From Comamonadaceae bacterium (GTDB lineage: Bacteria; Pseudomonadota; Gammaproteobacteria; Burkholderiales; Burkholderiaceae_C): a stretch of 19,612 nucleotides of DNA. The translations under genes and the position numbers were made by a program. Shown piece after piece: positions 1 to 7,793 of the stretch. The notes below the pieces were generated by a model. The model made no database searches. It was not told where the DNA came from and saw only the letters and a program-made list of their open reading frames with translations. The first letter of the stretch is position 1. Every line of letters begins with the position of its first letter. The DNA lies in NCBI GenBank assembly GCA_947452325.1, contig CANGCZ010000007.1, forward strand, positions 1 through 19,612. Direction: 5' to 3'.

Positions 1-10
1 CACGCCCAAC

Positions 11-27
11 GCAGGACTGACTCCTGC
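11..27 (+). promoter_or_regulatory. Perfect hairpin just upstream of the first gene's ATG
   Basis: GCAGGA at 11-16 and TCCTGC at 22-27 form a perfect 6-bp stem with a 5-base loop, ending three bases before the ATG at 31. The only AGGA-like ribosome-binding sequence (13-16) sits inside the 5' arm, so the stem could hide it. There is no T-run after it, so it is not a classical terminator on this strand. It may be chance, or may lie inside coding sequence if the first gene really starts further left. Confidence 0.3.
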
Positions 28-30
28 ACA

Positions 31-1008
31 ATGAGAGAATCCCTTAGAACAACGCGTTACTTCATAGTTCTATTCACAGGTTTGGTCATGCAATTGCCTG
101 CATCAAGTTGGGCGCTAGAAAAAATCACTTTATGGCCTACCGTGTTCTTTTTAAGAGGCCAGGATTTGTGTCAGTTTCAAGATGCTTTCGGCAGCAGTCG
201 CAATGAATTGGTAACCCAATCTGTGGGGCACATGAAAGAGTTGCTGAGTTTGGGGGTATCCGCTGTCGATGCAGTGTATGCATTGGAAAAAATCGATGCA
301 CTCATAGACAAGAACAAAGAACTGGCGACCCAAGGCAACGGTATGGATATCATGCTTGAAGGGACCTTGAAAGCCTCGTTGAACGCGGTCACGCGCAATT
401 TCAATCCGCAAAACACGCGGCTTGAATTTGCCAACCCGGGTTCTATCGGGGAACTGATCAAAAGTCTGAAAAATAAAAGACGGTTTGAGTCTGAGGACAC
501 CGTTCTGCTGTCCAAGGTAAAAGGCTTTGTCTGGGGAACTTACAGCTATTCACCCGGCTGTAAAGGAGATTTGCTGGTGACTCTGCACGTGGTATTACCC
601 AAAGGAGAATCCGTCAGTTTTCAGGATCAGGGCAAGCCGGAAAATGTGATGGGAAAAATCGCTTTGCAAATGGTCAGGCATTTCCAGAAAACCAGTTTTC
701 CCACCATGGTGTTGATGGAAAACAAAGTGCTGGTGCTGGTAGGCGCACCGGGCTCTTCCATCAATCAGGCGCCGAACGCCGAGATTGCCCGAGTGGCTTG
801 CAAAATGTTCAACGCGCGCCTGCCCACCGAAGATGAATACGAATACCTGTCTATCCTGGGCGATTGGAATGGCGGCGTGTCCCTGGACCATATGTTCTGG
901 GCGCTGGCAGACAAAAAAGTATTGTCACCGGACACCCGCAATCCTTCTCCGGTTCGTTCACATTCGGAAATTCACTACGCGGAAGTGAATTTTTATTGCG
1001 TGAAATAA
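31..1008 (+). CDS. Secreted protein of unknown function with SUMF/FGE-like C-terminal tail
   Basis: I do not recognise a named family for the whole protein. The first ~28 residues look like a Sec signal peptide: charged start, hydrophobic stretch, then ASSWA before the mature part. The middle holds predicted helices followed by a strand-rich part near residues 170-200 (GTYSYSPGCKG). The last ~65 residues contain ARLPTEDEYEY (262-272) and end in FYCVK. This recalls the RLPTEAEWEYA core of formylglycine-generating-enzyme/SUMF domains, but only a short piece of that fold is present. Cysteines at the start of the mature part, in SPGCKG, before the RLPT motif and near the end could form disulfides. 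The frame has no stop between base 1 and the ATG at 31, and no clear ribosome-binding site, so the true start could be left of the window. The J-protein gene follows 28 bases later. Confidence 0.6.
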   Translation: MRESLRTTRYFIVLFTGLVMQLPASSWALEKITLWPTVFFLRGQDLCQFQDAFGSSRNELVTQSVGHMKELLSLGVSAVDAVYALEKIDALIDKNKELATQGNGMDIMLEGTLKASLNAVTRNFNPQNTRLEFANPGSIGELIKSLKNKRRFESEDTVLLSKVKGFVWGTYSYSPGCKGDLLVTLHVVLPKGESVSFQDQGKPENVMGKIALQMVRHFQKTSFPTMVLMENKVLVLVGAPGSSINQAPNAEIARVACKMFNARLPTEDEYEYLSILGDWNGGVSLDHMFWALADKKVLSPDTRNPSPVRSHSEIHYAEVNFYCVK

Positions 1009-1036
1009 ACCACCGTTTGAAAGCACACGGGCTGCC

Positions 1037-1966
1037 ATGAAATACAAAGACTATTACGCCGTGTTAGGTGTGGCGCAGGACGCCACACTGGAAGACATCA
1101 AAAAAGCCTACCGTCTGCTGGCCAAGGCACACCATCCTGATATGTCCAAAGCCAGTGGCGCCGAAGACAGATTCAAAGAAGCAGCTGAAGCTTATGCGTG
1201 TTTGAAAAACGCCGACAAACGCGCGGCTTACGACGCGCTTGGCAGAGTGCCTGAGGGTCAAGGCTTTTCGCCGCCGCCGGCCTGGAGAGAACACTTCGGC
1301 GCTAACCCGCAGCACATGGCCGACATGGACTTGGCCGATTTGCTGGCATCTTTAAATGCACGTGCAAGAGCCGGACCGGCATCGAACGCACCGCACACCG
1401 GCAAAGACCAGCAGGATTCGGTGCACATTTCGCTCTCAGACACCGTGACAGGCAGCCACATGAATTTCAGCTTGCGCGATGGCGACAAAGAAAAACACAT
1501 AGAGGTCAACATCCCTGCAGGCATCAGGCAAGGCCAAAAAATCCGCTTGCGCGGCATGGGCGGCAAAGGCAGTAACGGCGGGCGTAACGGCGACATCTAC
1601 CTGCATGTGGAATTGATTCCTCACCCGGTGTTCAAACCGCTGGCTGACGACTTGTACTTTGAATTGGCCGTCACACCCTGGGAGGCGGTGCTGGGTGCAG
1701 AGATTGAAATTCCCACCTTGCAAGACAGTGTGATGCTGAGTTTGCCACCCGGCACACGCAATGGTCATAAACTCAGAATCAAAGGCAAGGGATTACCGGC
1801 AGCACACCAAAGCAGAGGCGATTTGTTTGCCGTGGTCCATCTTGAAACACCATCCCAAGTGTCTGATGACGAACGCCAGCATTACCAGGCGCTGGCCGAC
1901 TCTTCGACTTTTAACCCTCGAGCAACACCCCAACAGAAGGCAAGCCATAGACACACCGGCAAATAA
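1037..1966 (+). CDS. cbpA: CbpA-type DnaJ-family (type B J-protein) co-chaperone
   Basis: A 309-residue J-protein expected to deliver clients to DnaK and stimulate its ATPase in the cytoplasm. The J domain spans residues 1-70 and carries the essential HPD tripeptide at 33-35. No CxxCxGxG zinc-finger repeats are present, which separates it from classical DnaJ and fits CbpA. Residues 71-125 are a linker. The two client-binding beta domains follow, at about 127-200 (GIRQGQKIRLRGMG, then NGDIYLHVELIPHPVF) and 203-272 (PPGTRNGHKLRIKGKGLP). Length matches E. coli CbpA (about 306). A cbpM modulator gene often follows cbpA; none is visible in the 136 bases before the next, convergent gene. The start is the first ATG in frame and has only a weak ribosome-binding site. 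Confidence 0.88.
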   Translation: MKYKDYYAVLGVAQDATLEDIKKAYRLLAKAHHPDMSKASGAEDRFKEAAEAYACLKNADKRAAYDALGRVPEGQGFSPPPAWREHFGANPQHMADMDLADLLASLNARARAGPASNAPHTGKDQQDSVHISLSDTVTGSHMNFSLRDGDKEKHIEVNIPAGIRQGQKIRLRGMGGKGSNGGRNGDIYLHVELIPHPVFKPLADDLYFELAVTPWEAVLGAEIEIPTLQDSVMLSLPPGTRNGHKLRIKGKGLPAAHQSRGDLFAVVHLETPSQVSDDERQHYQALADSSTFNPRATPQQKASHRHTGK

Positions 1967-2102
1967 ACCCTTGACCGGCAATTCGGTCAAATTTCAATCA
2001 CTCGATGAAGTAAGCAGTTTGTGCGGACTCAGCGAATTTGAGAAAGGTGCCGGGCCGTAGACAAAAGCCTGTGATCAGCACAAGCGCTGGCACTGCCTGT
2101 CT

Positions 2103-3212
2103 TTAAATCGCATATTGGCGTATGGCCGCCTCATTCCACACGATGCCGTTGCCGGGTTTGTCTGTCACGGTGGCATGGCCTGCTTGCACCGTGAACGGCT
2201 CGGCCAGTATGGGCTCGGCCCAATCGCTCCATTCCAACCAATCTGCCGATTCGCTGGCCCGCAGCAAGTGCGCGGACACCCTAGGGTACAAATGGCTGGA
2301 CAGAGGATAACCGGCAGCGCCTGCGATGGCGGCAGACCGCATCCAGCCGGTCACGCCGCCTATGCGCATCAAGTCAGGCATGTACAAATCGGCCGCACCG
2401 GCTCTGACAGCTTTGTAAAACTCTCGCGGGCCGTATATGTTTTCACCGATTTGTACCGGCGTTTTGATTTGCGCGGCGATCTGAGCGCAACCTTCCAAAT
2501 TGTCGTAGGTGATGGGTTCTTCGAACCAGTACAAATTCTGGTCGTCGAGTTGGTGCATGCGTTGCAGCACTTCGCCGTAAGTCATACCTTGGTTGAAATC
2601 GGTCATCAACAAGATTTCTTCTCCGACGGCGTCACGGACAGCGCGTATGGCGGCGATGTCATCGGCTGCGGTTTTTCTGCCCAGCCGCATTTTGATGGCC
2701 TTGAAGTCGCCCTGGGCCACCAGTTTTTTGGCCTGATTGGCGAGCTGTTCGATAGGAATCAGCCACAGGCCGTTGGTGTTGTAAGCGCGGATCTGCCCCG
2801 GTTGACCACCCAGCAAACTCACCAGGGGCAAGTGCGCTGCTTTGGCCAGCGCATCCCACACCGCCATGTCCAGTCCGGACATGGCGATCAGTGAAATGCC
2901 TTCGCGCCCTACCAAGTGAAGCATCTTCATGGCATCGCCATAAATATCCAGCGGCGCCAGCGGTTTGCCTTTGAAGTGATCGGCCAGCACCTGAATCATG
3001 CTGGTGATGGCGGGTATGGATTTGTGCAGATAAGGCTCCAAATAACTGTGACCTGTGACACCTTCGCGGGTATGCACATCGATCAAAATAAACGGCCAGT
3101 GCGTGTACTGGCCGACGTTGGACACTATAGGATTTGTCATGGGTACTGACACTGCGCGTAATTGCACGCTCTCAAAAGTCAGTTTCAAACCGGTGGGTGT
3201 AGGTGTGGTCAT
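2103..3212 (-). CDS. Mandelate-racemase-like enolase superfamily enzyme (racemase or acid-sugar dehydratase)
   Basis: A 369-residue member of the mandelate racemase/muconate lactonizing group, which abstracts a proton alpha to a carboxylate using Mg2+. Recalled alignment to Pseudomonas mandelate racemase is good along the whole length. Metal ligands are D205, E231 (in WFEEP) and E257 (in IGENIYGP). The His-Asp dyad is H307 (SSHLYP) and D280 (MPDLMRIGG), and E327 (WLEW) matches the racemase's electrophilic Glu317. The lysine base motif, K-x-K at 164-166 in mandelate racemase, is K174-M-R176 here, so the S-face base is arginine. That argues against a simple mandelate racemase and for a dehydratase or another substrate. 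It lies 95 bases downstream of the P450 gene on the same strand, so the two may be co-transcribed. The ribosome-binding site is weak (GAAAGA). Confidence 0.85.
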   Translation of the reverse strand: MTTPTPTGLKLTFESVQLRAVSVPMTNPIVSNVGQYTHWPFILIDVHTREGVTGHSYLEPYLHKSIPAITSMIQVLADHFKGKPLAPLDIYGDAMKMLHLVGREGISLIAMSGLDMAVWDALAKAAHLPLVSLLGGQPGQIRAYNTNGLWLIPIEQLANQAKKLVAQGDFKAIKMRLGRKTAADDIAAIRAVRDAVGEEILLMTDFNQGMTYGEVLQRMHQLDDQNLYWFEEPITYDNLEGCAQIAAQIKTPVQIGENIYGPREFYKAVRAGAADLYMPDLMRIGGVTGWMRSAAIAGAAGYPLSSHLYPRVSAHLLRASESADWLEWSDWAEPILAEPFTVQAGHATVTDKPGNGIVWNEAAIRQYAI

Positions 3213-3307
3213 GCGTGTCTTTCGGTATCAAAAATAAAAGCTACACAAATCATAAATGGCGATGCTTGCAGTGGCAGAGTTGTTTGTCGCCAACCGGTCA
3301 GCCACTC

Positions 3308-5641
3308 TCACAATTCCAACACCAAACGCTGCCCGACCGCGCGCGAGCAACACACCATCATTTTGTGGTGTTGTACGCGTTCGTCAACGGACAGGACAAC
3401 ATCCCTGTGGTCCACCTCACCGGCCAGCACCCTCACCTCGCAGGAACCGCACAGACCCTCGCCGCAATCGCTTTGCACATCGATGTTGGCTGCACGCAAA
3501 GTCTCCATGACCGTGCAATTGGCTGGGACTGTGAGCAACAGACCAGAGTCTTTGAGTTCTATTTCAAAAGCATGCTCTCTCGCAGCATCGAGCACACTGG
3601 CCGCCGCCTGGAAATGCTCAAGCTTGAGCGTCACGCCTGGCAGACCGGCGCAGGCGGATTCAATCGCTTGCAACAAAGCTGTAGGGCCGCAGGCGTATAC
3701 CTGCGTGCCAGCCCCAGACTCAGCAAGCAAAGCCGCATAGTCTGCACGGGTGCCTTCACTGCTCAGGTGCAGCTGCAAACGTTCGCCGTGTAAAGCTTGC
3801 AGTTCGTCTAGAAATGCCATGTGTTTGCGCGAACGGCCGCTGTAATGGAAAACGTAATCCATGCCAAGTTGCATTGCCTGGCGGGCCATGGCCAACACCG
3901 GGGTAACGCCGATGCCACCTGCCACGAACACCACTTGCTTGGCGGCTTCATCGAAACTGAAATGGTTACGCGGGCCGCGCACCTGCAACCGGTCTCCCTC
4001 GCTCAGTCGCTCGTGCAACCAAACTGAGCCACCGCGACTTTGCGGGTCTTTCAACACTGCAATGTGTAAACGCATGCGGTCTGCCGGGTCGCTGCAAAGT
4101 GAATACTGCCTGGACAAGCCGGTATCGCCGCAATCAAGATCAATGTGCGAACCCGGTGTCCAAGGCGCAAATGCCTGACCGTCTGCAGCGCTCAATGTCA
4201 ACCGGACGATGTCGTGCGCCAGCGTTTGTATATGTTCGACACGCACAGCGCGACTCACGCTTTTGCGGGAGGATTCGCCGATACGTAACGCATGCCTGTG
4301 TTGCAGCAAGCCAGGGTCACGCCGCTCGGGGTTGGCGGCGGGGTCCCATTCGACCAGCAGGTGTTCCGGCCCGCGAAACGACATATTGGACAAATAACTG
4401 AAGCGCTGCGGCTGCAATTTCATGTGCGGCAGGCGCTGTGACAACTCCTGCAAAAACACTTGCAACTCCATGCGCGCCAGGTTTTTGCCCATGCACTGGT
4501 GTGCGCCGTAACCGAATGACAAATGGTCTGCGGCATTGTCACGGCGTATGTCCAGCAAATCTGCATGAGGAAAATGCTGCTCGTCGTGGTTAGCCGAAGT
4601 CATCAGCATCAAAAATTTTGAGCCAGCGGGTAATTCAAAACCGCCGACTTGCACCGGGTGCAATGCGATACGCCGCCACGAAATGATGGAGCCGGAAAAA
4701 CGCAAACACTCTTCCACCGCGTTCGGAATCAACAATGGGTCAGCGACGATGTCCTGCCAAGCGCTGGGGTGTTGAAGCAGCAGTTTCAAGGCATTCGCAG
4801 TGGCGTTGGCTGTGGTCTCGTGCGCGGCCACTATGCCGGCCATCATCATGGAGTGCAAATACGAATCGGTGACCACCTCCGGGTGATCGGCTTGCATGCG
4901 TATGCCGAACTTCATCCAGCCCGGGCCGCTGGGGTCGCGTCGCATCTTCTCCAGAATACGACCGGCCAGTTGCCAGAAATTGCCGACAGCGTGAGCTACT
5001 TTCAGTTGCTCGTGTTCGTCCGGACGGCCCCAAGTGTTCACCGTATGCGCAATCGAGTACTGGCGCAGCATGGGCATGTCTTCTTCGTCCACACCTAGAA
5101 AATGCAAGGCAATGGTCAAGGTCACTTCCCACAGCATTTGCTCGACCAGATCTGCTTTGCCTTCATTGATGAAACGGTTCACATACTCGCGCGCAAGTTG
5201 TCTGACCATGGGCTCGTGCTGTTTCAATGCCTGAGGCGTGAAGGGCTCAAGCAGCAAACGGCGTCTGGCCATGTGCGCCGGTTCGTCCTCGTTAACCAAG
5301 GTTCTGCCCATGGCGTAGTTGTAAGAAGCCAGCACTTGGAGGACAGCTTCGCTGGGCGGGGTGATTTTTTCCAGCGCATTGGCCGGACTGAAATTGACAT
5401 GGTCACGGAAGACGGCTTTGATGTCGTCGTAACGCGTCACCACCCAGTAGCCGAGTTGCGGGCTGAAGAACACCGGCTCTTGTTCCCGGGCCCAACGCAC
5501 GTACGCTGGCGGATCCTGCAGGTAAGCCTCTTCGAACGGGTTGAACGCATTCGCCTTGGCGCTGACAGGGCAGCCATCGGTTGCATTGGCGCCGGAGAAA
5601 GCCCGGTGGTCCACGGGACAAGCGCTTGATTCAGCAGCCAT
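3308..5641 (-). CDS. Self-sufficient cytochrome P450 fused to FMN/2Fe-2S reductase (CYP116B/P450RhF-like)
   Basis: One chain of 777 residues combines a P450 with a phthalate-dioxygenase-reductase-type module, so electrons pass NAD(P)H-FMN-2Fe-2S-heme without partner proteins. The heme domain (about 1-430) has the I-helix HETT at 274-277, E311xxR314 and the heme loop FGYGAHQCMG with cysteine ligand C383. The reductase has the FMN motif RQYSL (511-515), GGIGVTP (575-581) and YACGP (649-653). The C-terminal plant-type 2Fe-2S cluster is C726-x4-C731-x2-C734-x29-C764. Length matches P450RhF (about 770). An ATG 15 bases upstream (5656) is possible, but AAAGG at 5649-5653, seven bases before the ATG at 5641, supports this start. 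The mandelate-racemase-like gene lies downstream and a Bug receptor diverges upstream, suggesting hydroxylation in a catabolic pathway. Class-typical reactions include dealkylation and aromatic hydroxylation; the substrate is unknown. Confidence 0.93.
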   Translation of the reverse strand: MAAESSACPVDHRAFSGANATDGCPVSAKANAFNPFEEAYLQDPPAYVRWAREQEPVFFSPQLGYWVVTRYDDIKAVFRDHVNFSPANALEKITPPSEAVLQVLASYNYAMGRTLVNEDEPAHMARRRLLLEPFTPQALKQHEPMVRQLAREYVNRFINEGKADLVEQMLWEVTLTIALHFLGVDEEDMPMLRQYSIAHTVNTWGRPDEHEQLKVAHAVGNFWQLAGRILEKMRRDPSGPGWMKFGIRMQADHPEVVTDSYLHSMMMAGIVAAHETTANATANALKLLLQHPSAWQDIVADPLLIPNAVEECLRFSGSIISWRRIALHPVQVGGFELPAGSKFLMLMTSANHDEQHFPHADLLDIRRDNAADHLSFGYGAHQCMGKNLARMELQVFLQELSQRLPHMKLQPQRFSYLSNMSFRGPEHLLVEWDPAANPERRDPGLLQHRHALRIGESSRKSVSRAVRVEHIQTLAHDIVRLTLSAADGQAFAPWTPGSHIDLDCGDTGLSRQYSLCSDPADRMRLHIAVLKDPQSRGGSVWLHERLSEGDRLQVRGPRNHFSFDEAAKQVVFVAGGIGVTPVLAMARQAMQLGMDYVFHYSGRSRKHMAFLDELQALHGERLQLHLSSEGTRADYAALLAESGAGTQVYACGPTALLQAIESACAGLPGVTLKLEHFQAAASVLDAAREHAFEIELKDSGLLLTVPANCTVMETLRAANIDVQSDCGEGLCGSCEVRVLAGEVDHRDVVLSVDERVQHHKMMVCCSRAVGQRLVLEL

Positions 5642-5743
5642 GAACTCGCCTTTCATAGAGATGCTGCGAGTTTATTACGCCCTAAAATCGCTTTGACACA
5701 GACTCAAACCGCTACCGTTTGCCACTCTCCACAAGGACCTTTT

Positions 5744-6727
5744 ATGCTCGAACGCCGCCACGCCCTTGGTCTTTTGTCTCTGGCAACCCTGGCTGTCATG
5801 GCCCCTCAGGCCCTGGCACAAAACACCGCTTACCCGTCTAAAAACATACGCTGGCTGGTGCCCTACCCGGCTGGCGGTGGTTCAGATTTTCTGGCTCGCA
5901 CCATCAGTCAGCAACTCTCTGCACAATTCAAGCAGTCCATCCTGGTCGACAACAAACCGGGTGGCAATACAGCCATCGCGGCGTCTGAATTGGCACGCTC
6001 AAGCCCGGACGGCTACACCATCATGTCAGCCGACAACGGCACGCTGGTGTTCAACACCGCCTTGTACGCCAAGCTGTCTTACAACCCGGAAAAAGACTTG
6101 ATGCCGGTGACGCTGATGGGCAGATTCCCCATGGTATTGGTGGTCGGTCCGGCGTCTGATGCCAAGGACGCCAAAGACTTCATTGCCAAAGCCAAAGCCA
6201 AACCCGGCAGCGTGAATTTCGGTTCTGCCGGGGCAGGTAGCCCGCACCACCTGGCCATGGAATTGCTGAAAGTACAAGCCGGTTTGTTCATGGTCCACAT
6301 CCCTTACAAAGGCGCAGCGCCTGCCTTGTCCGATCTGGCCGGGGGTCAAATACCCGCCATGATGGTCGACTTGGCTGCGGGCAACGGCTTCATCAAAAGC
6401 GGCAAGATTCGCGCGCTGGCCGTGGCCCACCCGGTGCGCTTGCCGCAATTGCCTGATGTCCCTACCTTTGCTGAGCTCGGCATTAAAAATGTAGAAGCCT
6501 CTGCGCAAGTCGGCATCGTCGCGCCTGCGGGCACACCTCCCGAGGTAATCAATGCTTTGCAAAAACAAGTGGCCGAGGCCATCAACCAAACCGCTATCCG
6601 GCAAAAATTGCTTGACTTTGGGATCGAGCCGGTGGCGAATACGCCGCAGCAATATGCGGATGTGATACGCAGTGAAACAGCCATCTGGCACAAGCTGATC
6701 AAGCGGCAAGGCATTTCGCTGGATTGA
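5744..6727 (+). CDS. Bug-family (TctC) tripartite tricarboxylate transporter substrate-binding protein
   Basis: A periplasmic solute receptor of 327 residues. The signal peptide covers residues 1-25 (MLERRHALG start, cut after AQALA). The mature N-terminus has the family hallmark YPSKNIRWLVPYPAGGGSD, followed by NKPGGN, SPDGYT and a GSAGAGSPHHLAMELLK segment. Family members bind carboxylates or related small molecules for TctAB uptake or for sensing; no tctA or tctB gene is in the window, so this is an orphan receptor. The ATG at 5744 is preceded by AAGGA at 5733-5737 with six-base spacing. A longer reading from a TTG at 5693 is unlikely because it puts the signal peptide 17 residues in. That TTG overlaps a perfect TTGACA (5693-5698), but no good -10 follows. 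It is divergent from the P450 and may recognise that pathway's substrate. Confidence 0.92.
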   Translation: MLERRHALGLLSLATLAVMAPQALAQNTAYPSKNIRWLVPYPAGGGSDFLARTISQQLSAQFKQSILVDNKPGGNTAIAASELARSSPDGYTIMSADNGTLVFNTALYAKLSYNPEKDLMPVTLMGRFPMVLVVGPASDAKDAKDFIAKAKAKPGSVNFGSAGAGSPHHLAMELLKVQAGLFMVHIPYKGAAPALSDLAGGQIPAMMVDLAAGNGFIKSGKIRALAVAHPVRLPQLPDVPTFAELGIKNVEASAQVGIVAPAGTPPEVINALQKQVAEAINQTAIRQKLLDFGIEPVANTPQQYADVIRSETAIWHKLIKRQGISLD

Positions 6728-6733
6728 ACTGGC

Positions 6734-7687
6734 CTATGTCTGTGTTTCTGTTTCCATCGCTGCCAGCAAAAAATCCAGCAAAGCTTTGTTGCGGGAAAAA
6801 TTCATGCGTTCAGGCGTGATCAAAGCCACGATGTGCGAACCGAATTTGGTCAATGGCGTCCATTCAGGCAAAACCTTGACCAAACTGCCATCCCGTAAAG
6901 CGGCATCAGACAAATAATCCGGGAGCAGCGCTATGCCCAAACCGGCAAGTGCCGCGTCAAGCACGGCCTCGGCGTTGTCCACCGCATACCGTGTGCTGAC
7001 CCTGACCGGGATTTTTTCCCGCCCCCGCTCGGACTGTATGCGGTCACAACCCAGTACCCAGTTGTCGTCGCTGCTGTCACGCCGGTAATACAGACAACTG
7101 TGACCGGAAAGATCTAGAGGTGCCGTGGGTAAGCCGTGCGCTGCCAGGTAATCCGGTGATGCGGTCAACATCCAAGGCACTGAAATAATGGGCGTGTTTT
7201 TCAGTTCACCCGTGGCCGAGGCTGACCACCGAAAAGCAATGTCCATGCGCTCGGCGGCCAGATCCATGATTTTGTCCGACAGTATCAATTCGATTTCCAC
7301 TGCTGGATGCAGTTTCAGAAATGGCGGTAAATGGCGCGCCAATACTCTCTGCCCCCAAGACACAGGGGCGGTCAGGCGCAAGCTGCCTGTGAGTTCGGAT
7401 TTGAGTGCCCGCACACGCTCGAGACCTCCGGCGATCTCACTCAAGGCCCGCTGCGCATAAGCCAGGTAAGTTTCACCCGCAGGGGTCAACACAATTTTGC
7501 GGCTGCTGCGGCTGAACAAAATAATGCCCAGCTTCTCTTCCAACTGGGCAATGCGCTTGCTGATCAGACCTTTGCCCACACCCAAGGCATCCGCCGTTTG
7601 ACTGACGCTGCGGTTCTGCGCTACCAGCACAAAAGCAGTCAGCATGTCAGTAGAAATAGGCCGTTGCTGGCGTTCAGTGGGGATCAT
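6734..7687 (-). CDS. LysR-family transcriptional regulator
   Basis: A 317-residue LysR-type regulator. The winged helix-turn-helix occupies about residues 15-73 (TAFVLVAQNRSVSQTADALG, then GLISKRIAQLEEKLG). The effector-binding domain follows from about residue 95, with SGHSCLYYRRDS and AVLDAALAGLGIALLPDYL, as in the CrgA-like branch that often controls a divergent oxidoreductase or GST gene. The ATG at 7687 is used here. A TTG three codons upstream (7696) is also possible because the GGAAAC just before the ATG is a weak ribosome-binding site. Its stop is only six bases from that of the convergent Bug gene. It is divergent from the GST gene with ~100 bases between, where a dyad (7709-7726) adjoins a predicted promoter, so it most likely controls the GST/oxygenase unit. 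Confidence 0.92.
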   Translation of the reverse strand: MIPTERQQRPISTDMLTAFVLVAQNRSVSQTADALGVGKGLISKRIAQLEEKLGIILFSRSSRKIVLTPAGETYLAYAQRALSEIAGGLERVRALKSELTGSLRLTAPVSWGQRVLARHLPPFLKLHPAVEIELILSDKIMDLAAERMDIAFRWSASATGELKNTPIISVPWMLTASPDYLAAHGLPTAPLDLSGHSCLYYRRDSSDDNWVLGCDRIQSERGREKIPVRVSTRYAVDNAEAVLDAALAGLGIALLPDYLSDAALRDGSLVKVLPEWTPLTKFGSHIVALITPERMNFSRNKALLDFLLAAMETETQT

Positions 7688-7708
7688 TGTTTCCAATTTG
7701 AAGACAAT

Positions 7709-7726
7709 CTGTTCGCATTACAACAG
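7709..7726. promoter_or_regulatory. Candidate LysR operator: CTGTT-N8-AACAG dyad
   Basis: CTGTT (7709-7713) and AACAG (7722-7726) are perfect inverted repeats with eight bases between. The dyad lies in the LysR/GST divergent gap, ends one base before the predicted -35 of the GST promoter and is about 22 bases upstream of the LysR start. That position suits a LysR activation or autoregulation site, although the spacing is not the canonical T-N11-A. Confidence 0.4.
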
Positions 7727-7755
7727 TTATCAGAACGGGGGTCAATCCATATACT
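7727..7755 (+). promoter_or_regulatory. Candidate sigma70 promoter for the GST/oxygenase operon
   Basis: TTATCA (7727-7732, four of six to TTGACA) and TATACT (7750-7755, five of six to TATAAT) are separated by exactly 17 bases. Transcription would start near 7762, leaving an untranslated leader of about 30 bases before the GST start. The weak -35 directly beside a dyad fits an activator-dependent promoter. Confidence 0.45.
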
Positions 7756-7793
7756 GATTTCGCATTTATCCATAAAACCACCAAGGAGACACT

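Noticed and set aside
3270..3306. Stem AGTGGC/GCCACT between the P450 and mandelate-racemase-like genes as a terminator
   Set aside because: Loop of 25 bases and no T-run on the minus strand; insufficient to separate the two genes.
5693..5721. Promoter for the Bug receptor based on a perfect TTGACA
   Set aside because: No acceptable -10 element at 15-18 bases; the -35 match alone is not enough.
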